From: Bryobacteraceae bacterium
GTDB taxonomy: Bacteria > Acidobacteriota > Terriglobia > Bryobacterales > Bryobacteraceae
Direction: 5' to 3'
DNA: 7,779 nt
NCBI GenBank assembly: GCA_030039005.1
Contig: JASHQT010000483.1
Coordinates: forward strand, 1 to 7,779
This document shows, in pieces, positions 1-7,208 of the stretch (positions are counted from its first letter, which is position 1; every line of letters begins with the position of its first letter). The notes under the pieces were generated by a model. The model was not told the origin of the DNA. It saw only the letters and a list, made by a program, of their open reading frames with translations, and searched no databases. The position numbers were made by a program, and so were the translations under genes.

Positions 1-244
1 GGCTCAGCCGGTTCACCAGGCCCACCATGTTTCCTTTGGTGACGGCCAACTTATCGGCGAGCTCCTGCTGATTCAAGCCTTCCAGGCCCAGCAGCATGGC
101 CAGCAGATCGAATTGCGCGAGCGTGAGCTTGTGTTTTTTGAGCGAATCCTCGATCTTCGACTGTAGCGTCCAGAACGTCCGGATCATCTGGAGCCACACT
201 TCTAAATTGAGCGGTAGCTGCTTGCCGATCAGCGCGCCGTGCAC
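1..244 (-). CDS. MarR-family transcriptional regulator, partial (N-terminal 81 residues, C-terminus off the window)
   Basis: The visible part is an N-terminal helix followed by a winged helix-turn-helix typical of MarR repressors. Residues about 40-52 (LTLAQFDLLAMLL) form the helix before the DNA-binding domain. Residues 58-67 (LNQQELADKL) are the first HTH helix, and 69-80 (TKGNMVGLVNRL) the recognition helix; the T/S-x-G-N-M/V-x-x-L-V-x-R-L pattern is characteristic. MarR proteins bind short palindromes as dimers and release DNA when they bind small, often aromatic, ligands. I chose a GTG start at 244-242 because an in-frame TGA lies two codons upstream and the next ATG would remove part of the dimerisation helix. 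The start overlaps the end of the preceding secreted-protein gene by 16 bases, so it is probably translationally coupled as the last visible gene of the operon. The wing and C-terminal dimer helices are outside the window. Family assignment is secure; the start codon is less so. Confidence 0.88.
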   Translation of the reverse strand, partial: MHGALIGKQLPLNLEVWLQMIRTFWTLQSKIEDSLKKHKLTLAQFDLLAMLLGLEGLNQQELADKLAVTKGNMVGLVNRLS

Positions 245-1011
245 GGCTCAGGATCCCAGCCGGAGGCATCGGCGATCTTTTTGAAGTGGCTCGTGGTCAC
301 GAACGGCACCGCGAGATACGTGGGATCTTCGACGATCGTGGTCACCATGAACCAAGTGTCGGCGTTAGGCTCGCTGAACAGGTCGTAATATTCTTGCAGC
401 ACGGTTTTTTCGCTATACGGAACGCCGTTCTTGCGCAGGTAGCCGGCGCGTAGATTGGTGGTGGTCACTTCCAGGGATCGGGAGCGCGAGGCTAATCTCG
501 GCGCCAGGCCGAGTCCGAACGTGATGGGCGGATTCGTGGTGGCGAGCGGCCCTTCCCACTTCGCGGCCGAGTAGCCTTGCCAGGAGGGCGCCGAGTTGCT
601 CGCAGGCTTCCCATCGAAATGCAAGAGGCGCGTCTGCTGGCCCGCGTCGGTCTCGATCTTCAACGTCAGTTCGTCCTGCCAGGTGATGTGCAGACGTCCC
701 GGAACGCGCATGATGGCTGCCGCACCATACGCCTTGCATTGCAAACCCGCCGCCTCATCCTTGGCCGGATCCCAGGCGTCGATCACTTTCCGCGCCGCGG
801 CATTGGTGGGAACACTCGCCGCGTCGCCCTTTAGCGGTGTCACCATCCGCCAGCGCCAGTCTTCGGTCACGTAAGCCACCCAGTAACCGGTCAAATCGAT
901 GGGCGCGCCAGCCTTGCCGGGCGCCGGTGCGGCGGGCGGGCCGGGCGGACCGAATTGCCCATAGAGTTCAGCCGCGGTGGCGAGGATCAGGATCGGGAAG
1001 AGGCATTTCAT
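229..1011 (-). CDS. Secreted protein of unknown function, paralogue of the protein encoded at 1928-2860
   Basis: This is a 260-residue exported protein with an N-terminal signal peptide (about 1-19) followed by a Pro/Gly/Ala-rich linker (20-37). The mature part opens with IDLTGYWVAYVTEDWRWR (38-55) and contains SAPSWQGYSAAKWEG (140-154), NLRAGYLRKNGVPYSEKT (186-203) and VTTIVEDPTYLAVPFVTTSHF (223-243). These blocks line up in order with FSGSW, YAPHTWQGFSTGTW, HLKESYLKRNGVPRSDRA and VATVVTDPVFMTEPLVRTQTW in the first gene of the operon, so the two are homologues. It lacks that protein's C-terminal tail of about 80 residues and carries an extra loop near 155-180. I recognise the type from acidobacterial genomes but know no activity for it. 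The start ATG shares four bases (ATGA) with the stop of the hydrolase gene, and the stop lies inside the MarR gene, so translation is probably coupled on both sides. It could be a binding or accessory partner of the hydrolase; that is inference. Confidence 0.88.
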   Translation of the reverse strand: MKCLFPILILATAAELYGQFGPPGPPAAPAPGKAGAPIDLTGYWVAYVTEDWRWRMVTPLKGDAASVPTNAAARKVIDAWDPAKDEAAGLQCKAYGAAAIMRVPGRLHITWQDELTLKIETDAGQQTRLLHFDGKPASNSAPSWQGYSAAKWEGPLATTNPPITFGLGLAPRLASRSRSLEVTTTNLRAGYLRKNGVPYSEKTVLQEYYDLFSEPNADTWFMVTTIVEDPTYLAVPFVTTSHFKKIADASGWDPEPCTAR

Positions 1012-1931
1012 CTCGCAAGACTCTTATAAACGGCTTCTACAAACCTGTCGGCTGTTACGAAGCTCCCAGGCCTCACGTATTCGGTGTCGTAGTCGCGCGT
1101 GGGCTGCGCCGCTTTTACTTGTTCGAGCGTCATACCCTTCCGGATCAGGTCCCGCACGCGATCGCGAACGATCACCACCATGTCGCGAAACTCCACCACG
1201 TCGGCGTCGTCGCAGATGCGCCCATGGCCGGGAATTACGTAGGTTCCGCCTTCCTGCGTTTTCGCCGGAACGGCCAGCTCCAGGATGTGGTTCAACGCCG
1301 CGATCTCGCCCTGCACGCTGCCGCCACGTTCGATGTCGAGGAAGGGATACGCATCCGGAGTAAAGATATCTCCGGCGCTGATGACGTCTGACCCGCGGAA
1401 CAGAACCAAGGTGTCGCCGTCGGTGTGGGCGTTGGGCTCGTGATAGAGAATAACGGCCTCCCCGTTGAAGTGCAGCCGCTTCGTCGTGCCGTATTCGTCG
1501 ATGGGCAAGCCCTCTTCGGGAAAACGCGGCTGTCCGGGCGCCGTGGCGGTCAGCCGGTTCAGCACGTTTTCCTGCGCGATGATCTTGAGCGGCAGCGCAG
1601 GATCGGAACCCGCGAGCTTCACAATGGCGGCGTTTCCGCCCACGTGATCCGGATGCATGTGGGTGTTGATGATGTAGCGCACGGGCCCGGGGGAAAGCTT
1701 GCGGAGGGCCGCCATCAGCTTCGGCGCGAGCGGCGCGAATTGCGTGTCCACCAGCAGAACTCCCTCGGGTCCCACTTGCACGGTGGTGTTGCCGCCTGCT
1801 CCGGCGAGCAGGTAGATGTTGTGCTGCACCGGCTCGACGTGGATTTCGACTTTGTCGAAATCCTGCTGCTGGCTCTTAGCCGTGGCGGCCCAAAGGAGCA
1901 GGAGGAAGGTGGACAAAATAATGCGTATCAT
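1008..1931 (-). CDS. Secreted metallo-beta-lactamase-fold metal-dependent hydrolase
   Basis: This is a 307-residue protein with a signal peptide (about 1-20, hydrophobic 5-18) and a complete metallo-beta-lactamase fold. Motif THMHPDHVGGN (90-100) supplies His91, His93, Asp95 and His96. His169 lies in NAHTDGDTLV, Asp188 in SAGDIF, and His236 in VIPGHGRIC. This H-x-H-x-D-H / H / D / H set is the full two-metal site of glyoxalase II-like hydrolases. The bridging Asp188 argues against a true B1 beta-lactamase (Cys there) or B3 enzyme (Ser). The C-terminal segment GMTLEQVKAAQPTRDYDTEY (266-285) is common in exported acidobacterial and planctomycete members. Substrate is unknown; lactones, thioesters and lactams are all hydrolysed by relatives. 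The gene sits between two paralogous secreted-protein genes with ATGA overlaps at both ends and no clear ribosome site of its own, so it is very probably translated by coupling. Family assignment is very sure; specificity is not. Confidence 0.95.
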   Translation of the reverse strand: MIRIILSTFLLLLWAATAKSQQQDFDKVEIHVEPVQHNIYLLAGAGGNTTVQVGPEGVLLVDTQFAPLAPKLMAALRKLSPGPVRYIINTHMHPDHVGGNAAIVKLAGSDPALPLKIIAQENVLNRLTATAPGQPRFPEEGLPIDEYGTTKRLHFNGEAVILYHEPNAHTDGDTLVLFRGSDVISAGDIFTPDAYPFLDIERGGSVQGEIAALNHILELAVPAKTQEGGTYVIPGHGRICDDADVVEFRDMVVIVRDRVRDLIRKGMTLEQVKAAQPTRDYDTEYVRPGSFVTADRFVEAVYKSLAR

Positions 1932-2860
1932 GGCCGTTTACCCGGCGGCGCTGAGGTTGGGCTCAGACAAACCAAGCCTTCGGCCCCGCAGGAGCAGTAG
2001 CGCTCGCAATGATCGCGAGGATGTTCGGGTTGGCCCATTTTCTTTTTGTACTCGGGATACAGTGTTTCGGCGCCCCCACGCGTCGCCGCGTAAGGCAACC
2101 CGTACCAATCCGCCACTTCATGCAGGAACGGATTGGTTCCCGGCAGATGGTTCGGCACGTAATCGGCCGGCTTGGGTATTTCGGGCGCGGTCTCGCAGAT
2201 GTCGCGCGAGATCACCTGGCCCGGATCCAACACCCAGGTTTGCGTTCGCACCAGCGGCTCGGTCATGAATACTGGATCGGTGACGACGGTAGCGACGGTC
2301 AGATAATTGCCATGCCGCACCCAATGCTCGGTGAACGTGGCCCGGTCGCTGCGGGGAACGCCGTTGCGCTTAAGATAGCTTTCCTTCAGGTGGGTGGTGT
2401 AAATGTCGAGCATGTTCTCGTTCCAAGTGCCCGTCGAGAAACCTTGCCAGGTATGCGGCGCATATTCAGAAGGATGCGGCCGGCCGTCCAGCCAGATGGT
2501 GCGCTCCATCTCCTGAAAGTTCATGCGCGTGTGGAACGCGATCAGGCGCTGCGTCACCGCATCCCGAATGGCGTCCACTCGCATGTTCGCCAGGCCGCGC
2601 ATGGAGTAGTCGGCCGAGTGCGGGCGGCACTCATACTCGGACACCACGGAAATGCGATCCGCGTCGTAGCTGTCGGCGCGCATCCGCGCCGCGTCGTTGA
2701 GGGGAAGGCCAAGGTAGTCGCCGAGCTCCGGGCCGGGAATCCGGTCGGGCAGGTCTTCGTGATATAAAGGCGACCAGCTTCCCGAGAAATCCACTTGTGC
2801 GAAGACAGGCGCGGCGGCCAGCAACGCGGCGGCCAGCGGGATCAGGCGATTCGTGAGCAT
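1928..2860 (-). CDS. Secreted protein of unknown function, first gene of the operon, with a Cys-rich C-terminal tail
   Basis: This is a 310-residue protein with a clear signal peptide (MLTNRLIPLAAALLAAAPVFAQ, cut near 21-22), then VDFSGSWSPLYHEDLPDR. It shares ordered blocks with the 260-residue protein two genes downstream: YAPHTWQGFSTGTW (133-146), HLKESYLKRNGVP (157-169), and LTVATVVTDPVFMTEPLVRTQTW (187-209). Conserved aromatic, Asp and His residues suggest a beta-rich binding protein, but no known catalytic motif is visible. After residue 222 it has its own extension containing YVPNHLPGTNPFL and ATRGGAETLYPEYKKKMGQ, then a cluster of four cysteines (285, 289, 291, 298) and a Pro-rich end. 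The start ATG at 2860 lies about 20 bases behind the predicted transcription start; GAGAG about six bases upstream is a modest ribosome site. Its stop overlaps the hydrolase start by four bases. Function unknown; the operon suggests it acts with the hydrolase outside the cytoplasm. Confidence 0.9.
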   Translation of the reverse strand: MLTNRLIPLAAALLAAAPVFAQVDFSGSWSPLYHEDLPDRIPGPELGDYLGLPLNDAARMRADSYDADRISVVSEYECRPHSADYSMRGLANMRVDAIRDAVTQRLIAFHTRMNFQEMERTIWLDGRPHPSEYAPHTWQGFSTGTWNENMLDIYTTHLKESYLKRNGVPRSDRATFTEHWVRHGNYLTVATVVTDPVFMTEPLVRTQTWVLDPGQVISRDICETAPEIPKPADYVPNHLPGTNPFLHEVADWYGLPYAATRGGAETLYPEYKKKMGQPEHPRDHCERYCSCGAEGLVCLSPTSAPPGKRP

Positions 2861-2881
2861 GCGGGGCTCTCGCGTAAATGA

Positions 2882-2895
2882 GTTTATGTATAAAC
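2882..2895. promoter_or_regulatory. Inverted repeat over the -10 box, candidate MarR operator
   Basis: GTTTAT-gt-ATAAAC is a perfect 6-2-6 inverted repeat in an AT-rich island inside otherwise GC-rich DNA. It contains the predicted -10 hexamer of the four-gene operon. Size and symmetry fit MarR-family operators, and the operon's last visible gene encodes a MarR protein, so autorepression is the simplest reading. The link is inferred. Confidence 0.6.
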
Positions 2896-2915
2896 CAACG
2901 CCCGGCCCAAGTCAA
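2887..2915 (-). promoter_or_regulatory. Sigma-70-type promoter of the four-gene operon
   Basis: On the minus strand TTGACT (2915-2910, five of six to consensus) is followed by exactly 17 bases and then TATACA (2892-2887, four of six). Transcription would begin near 2880, giving a leader of about 20 bases before the ATG at 2860. It is the only good hexamer pair I see in the 91-base gap. Confidence 0.6.
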
Positions 2916-2935
2916 GCAGAAACCGCAATCGCGCG

Positions 2936-2950
2936 GGCGGCCAGGCCGCC
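2936..2950 (-). terminator. GC-rich hairpin just behind the peptidase unit, possible terminator
   Basis: GGCGGC-cag-GCCGCC forms a six-base-pair all-GC stem with a three-base loop, starting one base after the TAG stop of the gene at 2952-4979. The bases that follow on the minus strand are not a U-tract, so this is at best a weak or Rho-assisted terminator, or an mRNA-stabilising hairpin. Confidence 0.35.
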
Positions 2951-2951
2951 T

Positions 2952-4979
2952 CTAGTTCGGCAGGGCGCGGCGCGACGTCCTGGCTCGTGCACGGCTCTTC
3001 GGCACTGCCAGCTTTCGGAGGAGCGGCGCCGAAGTAGGTAACGGCGACGACAATCCGGCGCCGTCGCTGGAGAAGCCCGACAAGTCGATGGTCGCCATGC
3101 CGTTGAAAGCCTCATTCGTCCCCACAAAGATGGTGGACTCGCCATTGTTGAGGCCGTTCGACGGCAAAGTGAAATTGATCTGGTACAAGCCCGCGGCGTA
3201 AGGGGCCAAGCCCGCGTAGGAGACGCTCGCCTCTGGAAAATCCTCGCCGTCGAAAAGGAATACCGCGATGTCGGCGGCTTCCACGCTGACGCTCAACGGG
3301 CTAGCGGGCGCAGCGGCGCCATCGGCCACTTGAGGAGTCACGGGCCCGAGGCCGTCGAGGAATACGGCGACGGTTTCGCCAGGCTTAGCCGGGCTGCTTG
3401 AATTCACGACCGTCCCATCGGAGTGCTGGATGGCTCCGTCTCCCACGCCATTTTGAGACTGCGTGTAGATGCCGGGCGCGGAATTGTCCACGTATACTGT
3501 TACCGCATTGGATTGCGTTCCATTGACGGTCACCTGAAACGTAGCGAACGATTCCCCCGCAACTTCGTACGGAATCAGGGCGCTGATTTGATTCTGGCTA
3601 ACCAAGTAGACCGGGGCAGCTTGCCCGTTGACCAGAACCTGCACGGTACCGAGCTTGGTTGGAATCGGCAAGGCCGGCGCGGTCTGGGTTGCAACGCCAA
3701 AGGTCCCGAACAGGTTGACCAGTTCACCTGGGGCGAAGCTGTTAGTGATGGGCGTGTAATTGGCCGCATTGGTGATGCCGATGGGATCAATCCAGGGCGC
3801 GGGCGTCGGCTGATACGAAGGAGCGTGAACGCCGACGATCAGCGAAAACTGTCCGTTGGAGCCGATCTGCATGAATCCCGCACCATTGGCGCCGGCGAAA
3901 TAATTGTAAGTGCTGCCGTCGTAGTAGCTGCCGCTCGGGCTGATTTTGATGGAGGTGTTGAAGGTGTTGTCGTAAGTGAAAATGGGCACGATCTCATCAA
4001 ACCGCTGGTGCGTGATGAGTTCACCCGAGCCCGTGGCGTTGATGGAACCGTAAAAGGCGTCTAACAGATTCTCCGACACGGGCGCGCCGTCCTCCATGCC
4101 CGCGGTGAAGTACGTTCCATTGACCAGAGAGTTGGAAGCGGACCCGGAGGGCGCGCGAAAACCAAAGAGCATGTCCGAGCCATTCGCCGAGCCGCCCACC
4201 AACCAGTTTCCATCGGAGGACACGTACAGAAGTTTCTCGCCGGCGATGATCTCGGTGGTGCTGGTGGAGCTGCCGGGAAACGTCACTGTGCCACCGGAGG
4301 CGCCGGACAGCGAGTATGTCGAAGCCGCCACCGGCTGCGAGACGGACGCGCCCCCTTTTACATTCTGCAGGGAGCCGTTGACGGTGAACGCGGCGATATT
4401 GCCGGCCCCGTCGGCGGTCAACGTGAAGTATCCCTGCCGGGCGAGAGAAGCGGAGGAATTGGGGAAGTCCAGAGTTCCGACCGTGAAATTCCCTGACAGC
4501 ACGCCGTTCCGCGACGAGGCGGACGGAGCTTGGACCGCGATGAAAAGATCGAAATAGTCGTCCTCGGTGGAACTGGCGATGATGACAGGTTTGCTGAAGG
4601 CGCCGAGCAGAGTGGCCGGATACATGGGGTTATCGAGCTGGGCCATGCCGTTGGACTGCACGCCGTAGGTCCCACCGCCGAGGGAAGCGCAGTATCCGGT
4701 GCCGTTCGTGCCCATGGAATCGGCGAGCTGCGTGTTCGAGAGCGTGTAGTGGCCGGAGCCGTCGAAGCTGATGGTGCCCGACAGCGTGCAGGACTCGGTT
4801 AGGTTGCCCAGGCTGTCGTTGAAGAAATTGACGTACCGAAACAAATAGGCGCCCGTGAGGCTGCTGGTTCCGCTGGTATCGAAATTTTGAGCCTGGATGC
4901 GGGGCGCGGCAATCGCAAGCAGGAGAGCGCTGCTCAAAAGTTGGGTCGTTCTGAAGACGCGCGTCATGTGATTGGGCAT
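2952..4979 (-). CDS. Secreted protein with three N-terminal repeats and a Solibacter-type C-terminal domain (TIGR03437)
   Basis: This is a 675-residue exported protein with a signal peptide at about 1-30 (LLSSALLLAIAAPRIQA). Residues about 40-153, 160-279 and 284-388 look like three divergent copies of one beta-rich unit. Each opens with an S-L-x-G-x-Y-like motif, has a D/T-G-S/A-G-x turn, and ends in LFIAVQAPS, MLFGFRAPSG or LIVGVHAPS. Residues about 401-635 match the Soli_cterm family (TIGR03437) in all its landmarks: ITNAANY, FAPGELVNLFGTFG, VLVNGQAAPVYLVSQNQISALIPYEV, SAPGIYTQ, KPGETVAVFLDGLGPV and GLYQINFTLPS. The domain's function is not known; members are large secreted or surface proteins. 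About 40 residues follow the domain, ending in a basic tail (660-675), which is unusual. The ATG at 4979 is one base after the peptidase stop, with AAGGG (4992-4988) eight bases upstream; a second ATG four codons later has no such site. It is co-transcribed with the peptidase. Confidence 0.9.
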   Translation of the reverse strand: MPNHMTRVFRTTQLLSSALLLAIAAPRIQAQNFDTSGTSSLTGAYLFRYVNFFNDSLGNLTESCTLSGTISFDGSGHYTLSNTQLADSMGTNGTGYCASLGGGTYGVQSNGMAQLDNPMYPATLLGAFSKPVIIASSTEDDYFDLFIAVQAPSASSRNGVLSGNFTVGTLDFPNSSASLARQGYFTLTADGAGNIAAFTVNGSLQNVKGGASVSQPVAASTYSLSGASGGTVTFPGSSTSTTEIIAGEKLLYVSSDGNWLVGGSANGSDMLFGFRAPSGSASNSLVNGTYFTAGMEDGAPVSENLLDAFYGSINATGSGELITHQRFDEIVPIFTYDNTFNTSIKISPSGSYYDGSTYNYFAGANGAGFMQIGSNGQFSLIVGVHAPSYQPTPAPWIDPIGITNAANYTPITNSFAPGELVNLFGTFGVATQTAPALPIPTKLGTVQVLVNGQAAPVYLVSQNQISALIPYEVAGESFATFQVTVNGTQSNAVTVYVDNSAPGIYTQSQNGVGDGAIQHSDGTVVNSSSPAKPGETVAVFLDGLGPVTPQVADGAAAPASPLSVSVEAADIAVFLFDGEDFPEASVSYAGLAPYAAGLYQINFTLPSNGLNNGESTIFVGTNEAFNGMATIDLSGFSSDGAGLSSPLPTSAPLLRKLAVPKSRARARTSRRALPN

Positions 4980-4980
4980 T

Positions 4981-7080
4981 TTATTGACCCTTGCTCCAAT
5001 TCATGATCAGGTTGAAGGCATCGACGCTGCCGAGCCCGGTGGCGAAGCTCCATCCGGCCGCCGCGCCGTAGGCCGCCGTGTAAGTCTGGGTGCTGGTGGA
5101 GAGGCCACCGTTCCCGGCGAACTCTGTCCCGCGGCCTCTGCCTTCGAATCCGCTTCCGAAGCAATCCAAATCGCCTGAGCAGTTGACCGAGATATCGCCG
5201 CTGGCGATGGTATGAAACACGGACGCCGACAAGGCCGAGGAGCTGGCTGCCAGCTTGTAGTAAACCGGGTTCGGATTACCCTGGGAGGATCCCATCTTCT
5301 GATTTACGAGGGCCTGAATGCCGGCCATGATGGGGGAGGCAAACGACGTACCGCCTCCGCCGGCCCAAAGTTCCGGAGGGGCGGAGCAGGTGGCGCCGCC
5401 ATTGGCGATGTCAGTGAAGCAAAACGCATAGTAGTGACCCCAGAGGCCATTGGCGGCGAACAAAGCAACATCAGGAAGATCACGCACGCCGTCGGCGGGA
5501 ATACCGGAGACACCGGCTTGCCAGGTAGGCTTCGCGTAACCCTTGCAGGTTCCACTCACCACCCGATTCTGCGCCGGCACGCCGCTGGAGCATCCGCTCG
5601 GACCGCCGCTGCCCGCGGCTGTGGTAATGCCCAACTGTTCCTGGGCGAGGACGCTGCCGCAATATCCGTTGGGCCCGTATCCAACCGTGTAGCCCCAAAA
5701 AACGGCCACGATGGAACCGGCGCAGGAATCGTTCCAAGGGATCTCGGGAATATAGGAAAGCGCTGATCCGTAGGTGGAGGTGTTGATGGGGCCCCAATAC
5801 GTAGAGTTCGTGCCTTGGGAGGTGTCGGCGAAGTCGGTTCCGCCCACGGCCACGTTGTAGGGCGTGGAGGCCGTAGCGCTGACGCCGATGCCGTGGGTGG
5901 CGCTGGCGAATCCGTCATCGCAACTAGCGGCGCCCGAGTCGCCGGCAGCAACGAACACCGATACGCCTTCGGCAACCGCCTGCTGGTAGGCGGAGTTGTA
6001 GCTAGAGTTGGCCGAAACTCCGGCGGAGGCTTCGCAATAGCCGTAGCTCATACTGATGATCGCCGGCGGATGGCTGGAGTTGACGACGTTGATGGCCGCG
6101 ATCATGAATCCGGGCGTGGTGGTAGTGCCGGCACAGGTCGCCAGCTCAATGGCGGCGTCCGGCGCGGCGGCGCTGGCCCACTCGGCGTCCAAGGTGGCTT
6201 CGACGTCGTCGCTGTTGACGCCGGGATCGGAGCAATTGTTGGCGCCGCTTGGGGGCGCGGGATTGATGGTCTTGAAAGTGCCGGAGGTATAGCTTGCCAG
6301 GCCCAGCGCCTTGCGGAACGTGTACCAATCGGCGGTGTTGTAGAGATCGCTGTCTTCGAGCAGCGAGATGGTCTGTCCCGCGCCGGTGTAACCAGCCGCA
6401 AAGGCCGGTTTCAAATCGTAAATGACGGCCAAATCTGCCGGAACGATCAGCTGCGTTTGGACAGTGTACTTGGGCACCGGTAATTTCATGTTGGGCGGGC
6501 GAAAGTCGTGCAGCGCGAAAATGCCGGCAATCACGGGCGCGAAAACCTCCGGAACGCGAGGGTCGCTCATATTGGCGATATGTTCCACGCCGTTGACGGA
6601 AAGCCGGTGAATTTCGGTGCCGAATGCCGCCAGCACCTGGCCGGCTGTTCCGGAGAAATCGATCGACATTCCGCTTGGATAGATGGTGTTCACGGTGAAG
6701 CCGTTGGAGCGCAGCCAATCGGAAACCGCGGCGATATCGGCGGGCGTCGGCCCATACCTTTCGCCAAACTGCTCGGCGCTCAGCCATTGATGGAAATTCG
6801 GCGAGGCGGGATCATGCAGCTGGTCGATAAAATCCTCGAGCGCTTGTTCCCGCGCCTGGCTCCTCTTCAATCCGAGCAGCATGTGATTCATCGCGAACGT
6901 TTCGGGAACCTTGCCCTGATCATTCTGTGCGTTCGCTTCCGGCCGGGTATTGCCCGCCAGTGTATACCATCCCGTTGCACTTACCGGTTTTCGAAGGACG
7001 CTTGGATCGCTTTGTGATCGGAGGGGGGAAACAAGACCCGCCAGAAGCAGGAAAAAATAAAAATGACAATTATTCGACAT
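4981..7080 (-). CDS. Secreted S53 family (sedolisin/kumamolisin-type) serine-carboxyl peptidase precursor
   Basis: This is a 699-residue pre-pro-peptidase. Residues 1-22 are a signal peptide with no Lys or Arg before the hydrophobic core. Residues about 35-195 are the activation propeptide, with HDPASPNFHQWLSAEQFGERYG (89-110) as its hallmark. The catalytic domain runs from about 205 to 699. It has the E-x3-D pair in VEATLDAEW (Glu294, Asp298), the oxyanion Asp381 in FVAAGDSGA, SMSYG (343-347), and the nucleophile Ser579 in GGGGTSFASP. All four catalytic positions of the family are therefore present. The family cleaves proteins at acid pH after self-removal of the propeptide, outside the cell. 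The calcium site is odd: FHTI (622-625) and AAAGWSFATG (673-682) stand where FHDI and AGxGWDxxTG are usual, so both Asp ligands are replaced. Several cysteines suggest disulfides. AGGAG (7090-7086) five bases before the ATG fixes the start. One base separates it from the next gene. Confidence 0.96.
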   Translation of the reverse strand: MSNNCHFYFFLLLAGLVSPLRSQSDPSVLRKPVSATGWYTLAGNTRPEANAQNDQGKVPETFAMNHMLLGLKRSQAREQALEDFIDQLHDPASPNFHQWLSAEQFGERYGPTPADIAAVSDWLRSNGFTVNTIYPSGMSIDFSGTAGQVLAAFGTEIHRLSVNGVEHIANMSDPRVPEVFAPVIAGIFALHDFRPPNMKLPVPKYTVQTQLIVPADLAVIYDLKPAFAAGYTGAGQTISLLEDSDLYNTADWYTFRKALGLASYTSGTFKTINPAPPSGANNCSDPGVNSDDVEATLDAEWASAAAPDAAIELATCAGTTTTPGFMIAAINVVNSSHPPAIISMSYGYCEASAGVSANSSYNSAYQQAVAEGVSVFVAAGDSGAASCDDGFASATHGIGVSATASTPYNVAVGGTDFADTSQGTNSTYWGPINTSTYGSALSYIPEIPWNDSCAGSIVAVFWGYTVGYGPNGYCGSVLAQEQLGITTAAGSGGPSGCSSGVPAQNRVVSGTCKGYAKPTWQAGVSGIPADGVRDLPDVALFAANGLWGHYYAFCFTDIANGGATCSAPPELWAGGGGTSFASPIMAGIQALVNQKMGSSQGNPNPVYYKLAASSSALSASVFHTIASGDISVNCSGDLDCFGSGFEGRGRGTEFAGNGGLSTSTQTYTAAYGAAAGWSFATGLGSVDAFNLIMNWSKGQ

Positions 7081-7208
7081 GAAGACTCCTCGCGCAATAC
7101 GTGAATCGAGATGGATTCAATTGGTTATCGGTTTGACCGCTATTATCGAGACACAAGTTCAAAAGAGTCCAGTGACCCGCGACACAAAGTGAATAGATTA
7201 ATCGACCA

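Noticed and set aside
51..284. Open frames on both strands over the MarR gene
   Set aside because: The minus-strand frame offset from the MarR protein and the plus-strand one have no signal or motif, while the MarR frame shows a full HTH; they are shadows in high-GC DNA.
1008..1931. True beta-lactamase (resistance) identity for the metallo-hydrolase
   Set aside because: The metal-ligand set includes Asp188 and full H-x-H-x-D-H, as in glyoxalase II-like hydrolases, not the Cys of B1 or the Ser/His pattern of B3 enzymes.
837..2767. Long plus-strand open frames (up to 252 codons) opposite the hydrolase and its paralogous neighbours
   Set aside because: Arg/Gly/His/Val-rich antisense shadows with no domain, lying over genes with clear motifs and overlapping starts and stops.
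5212..6483. Plus-strand open frames opposite the S53 peptidase
   Set aside because: Gly/Arg/Ala-rich translations antisense to well-conserved catalytic blocks; shadows.
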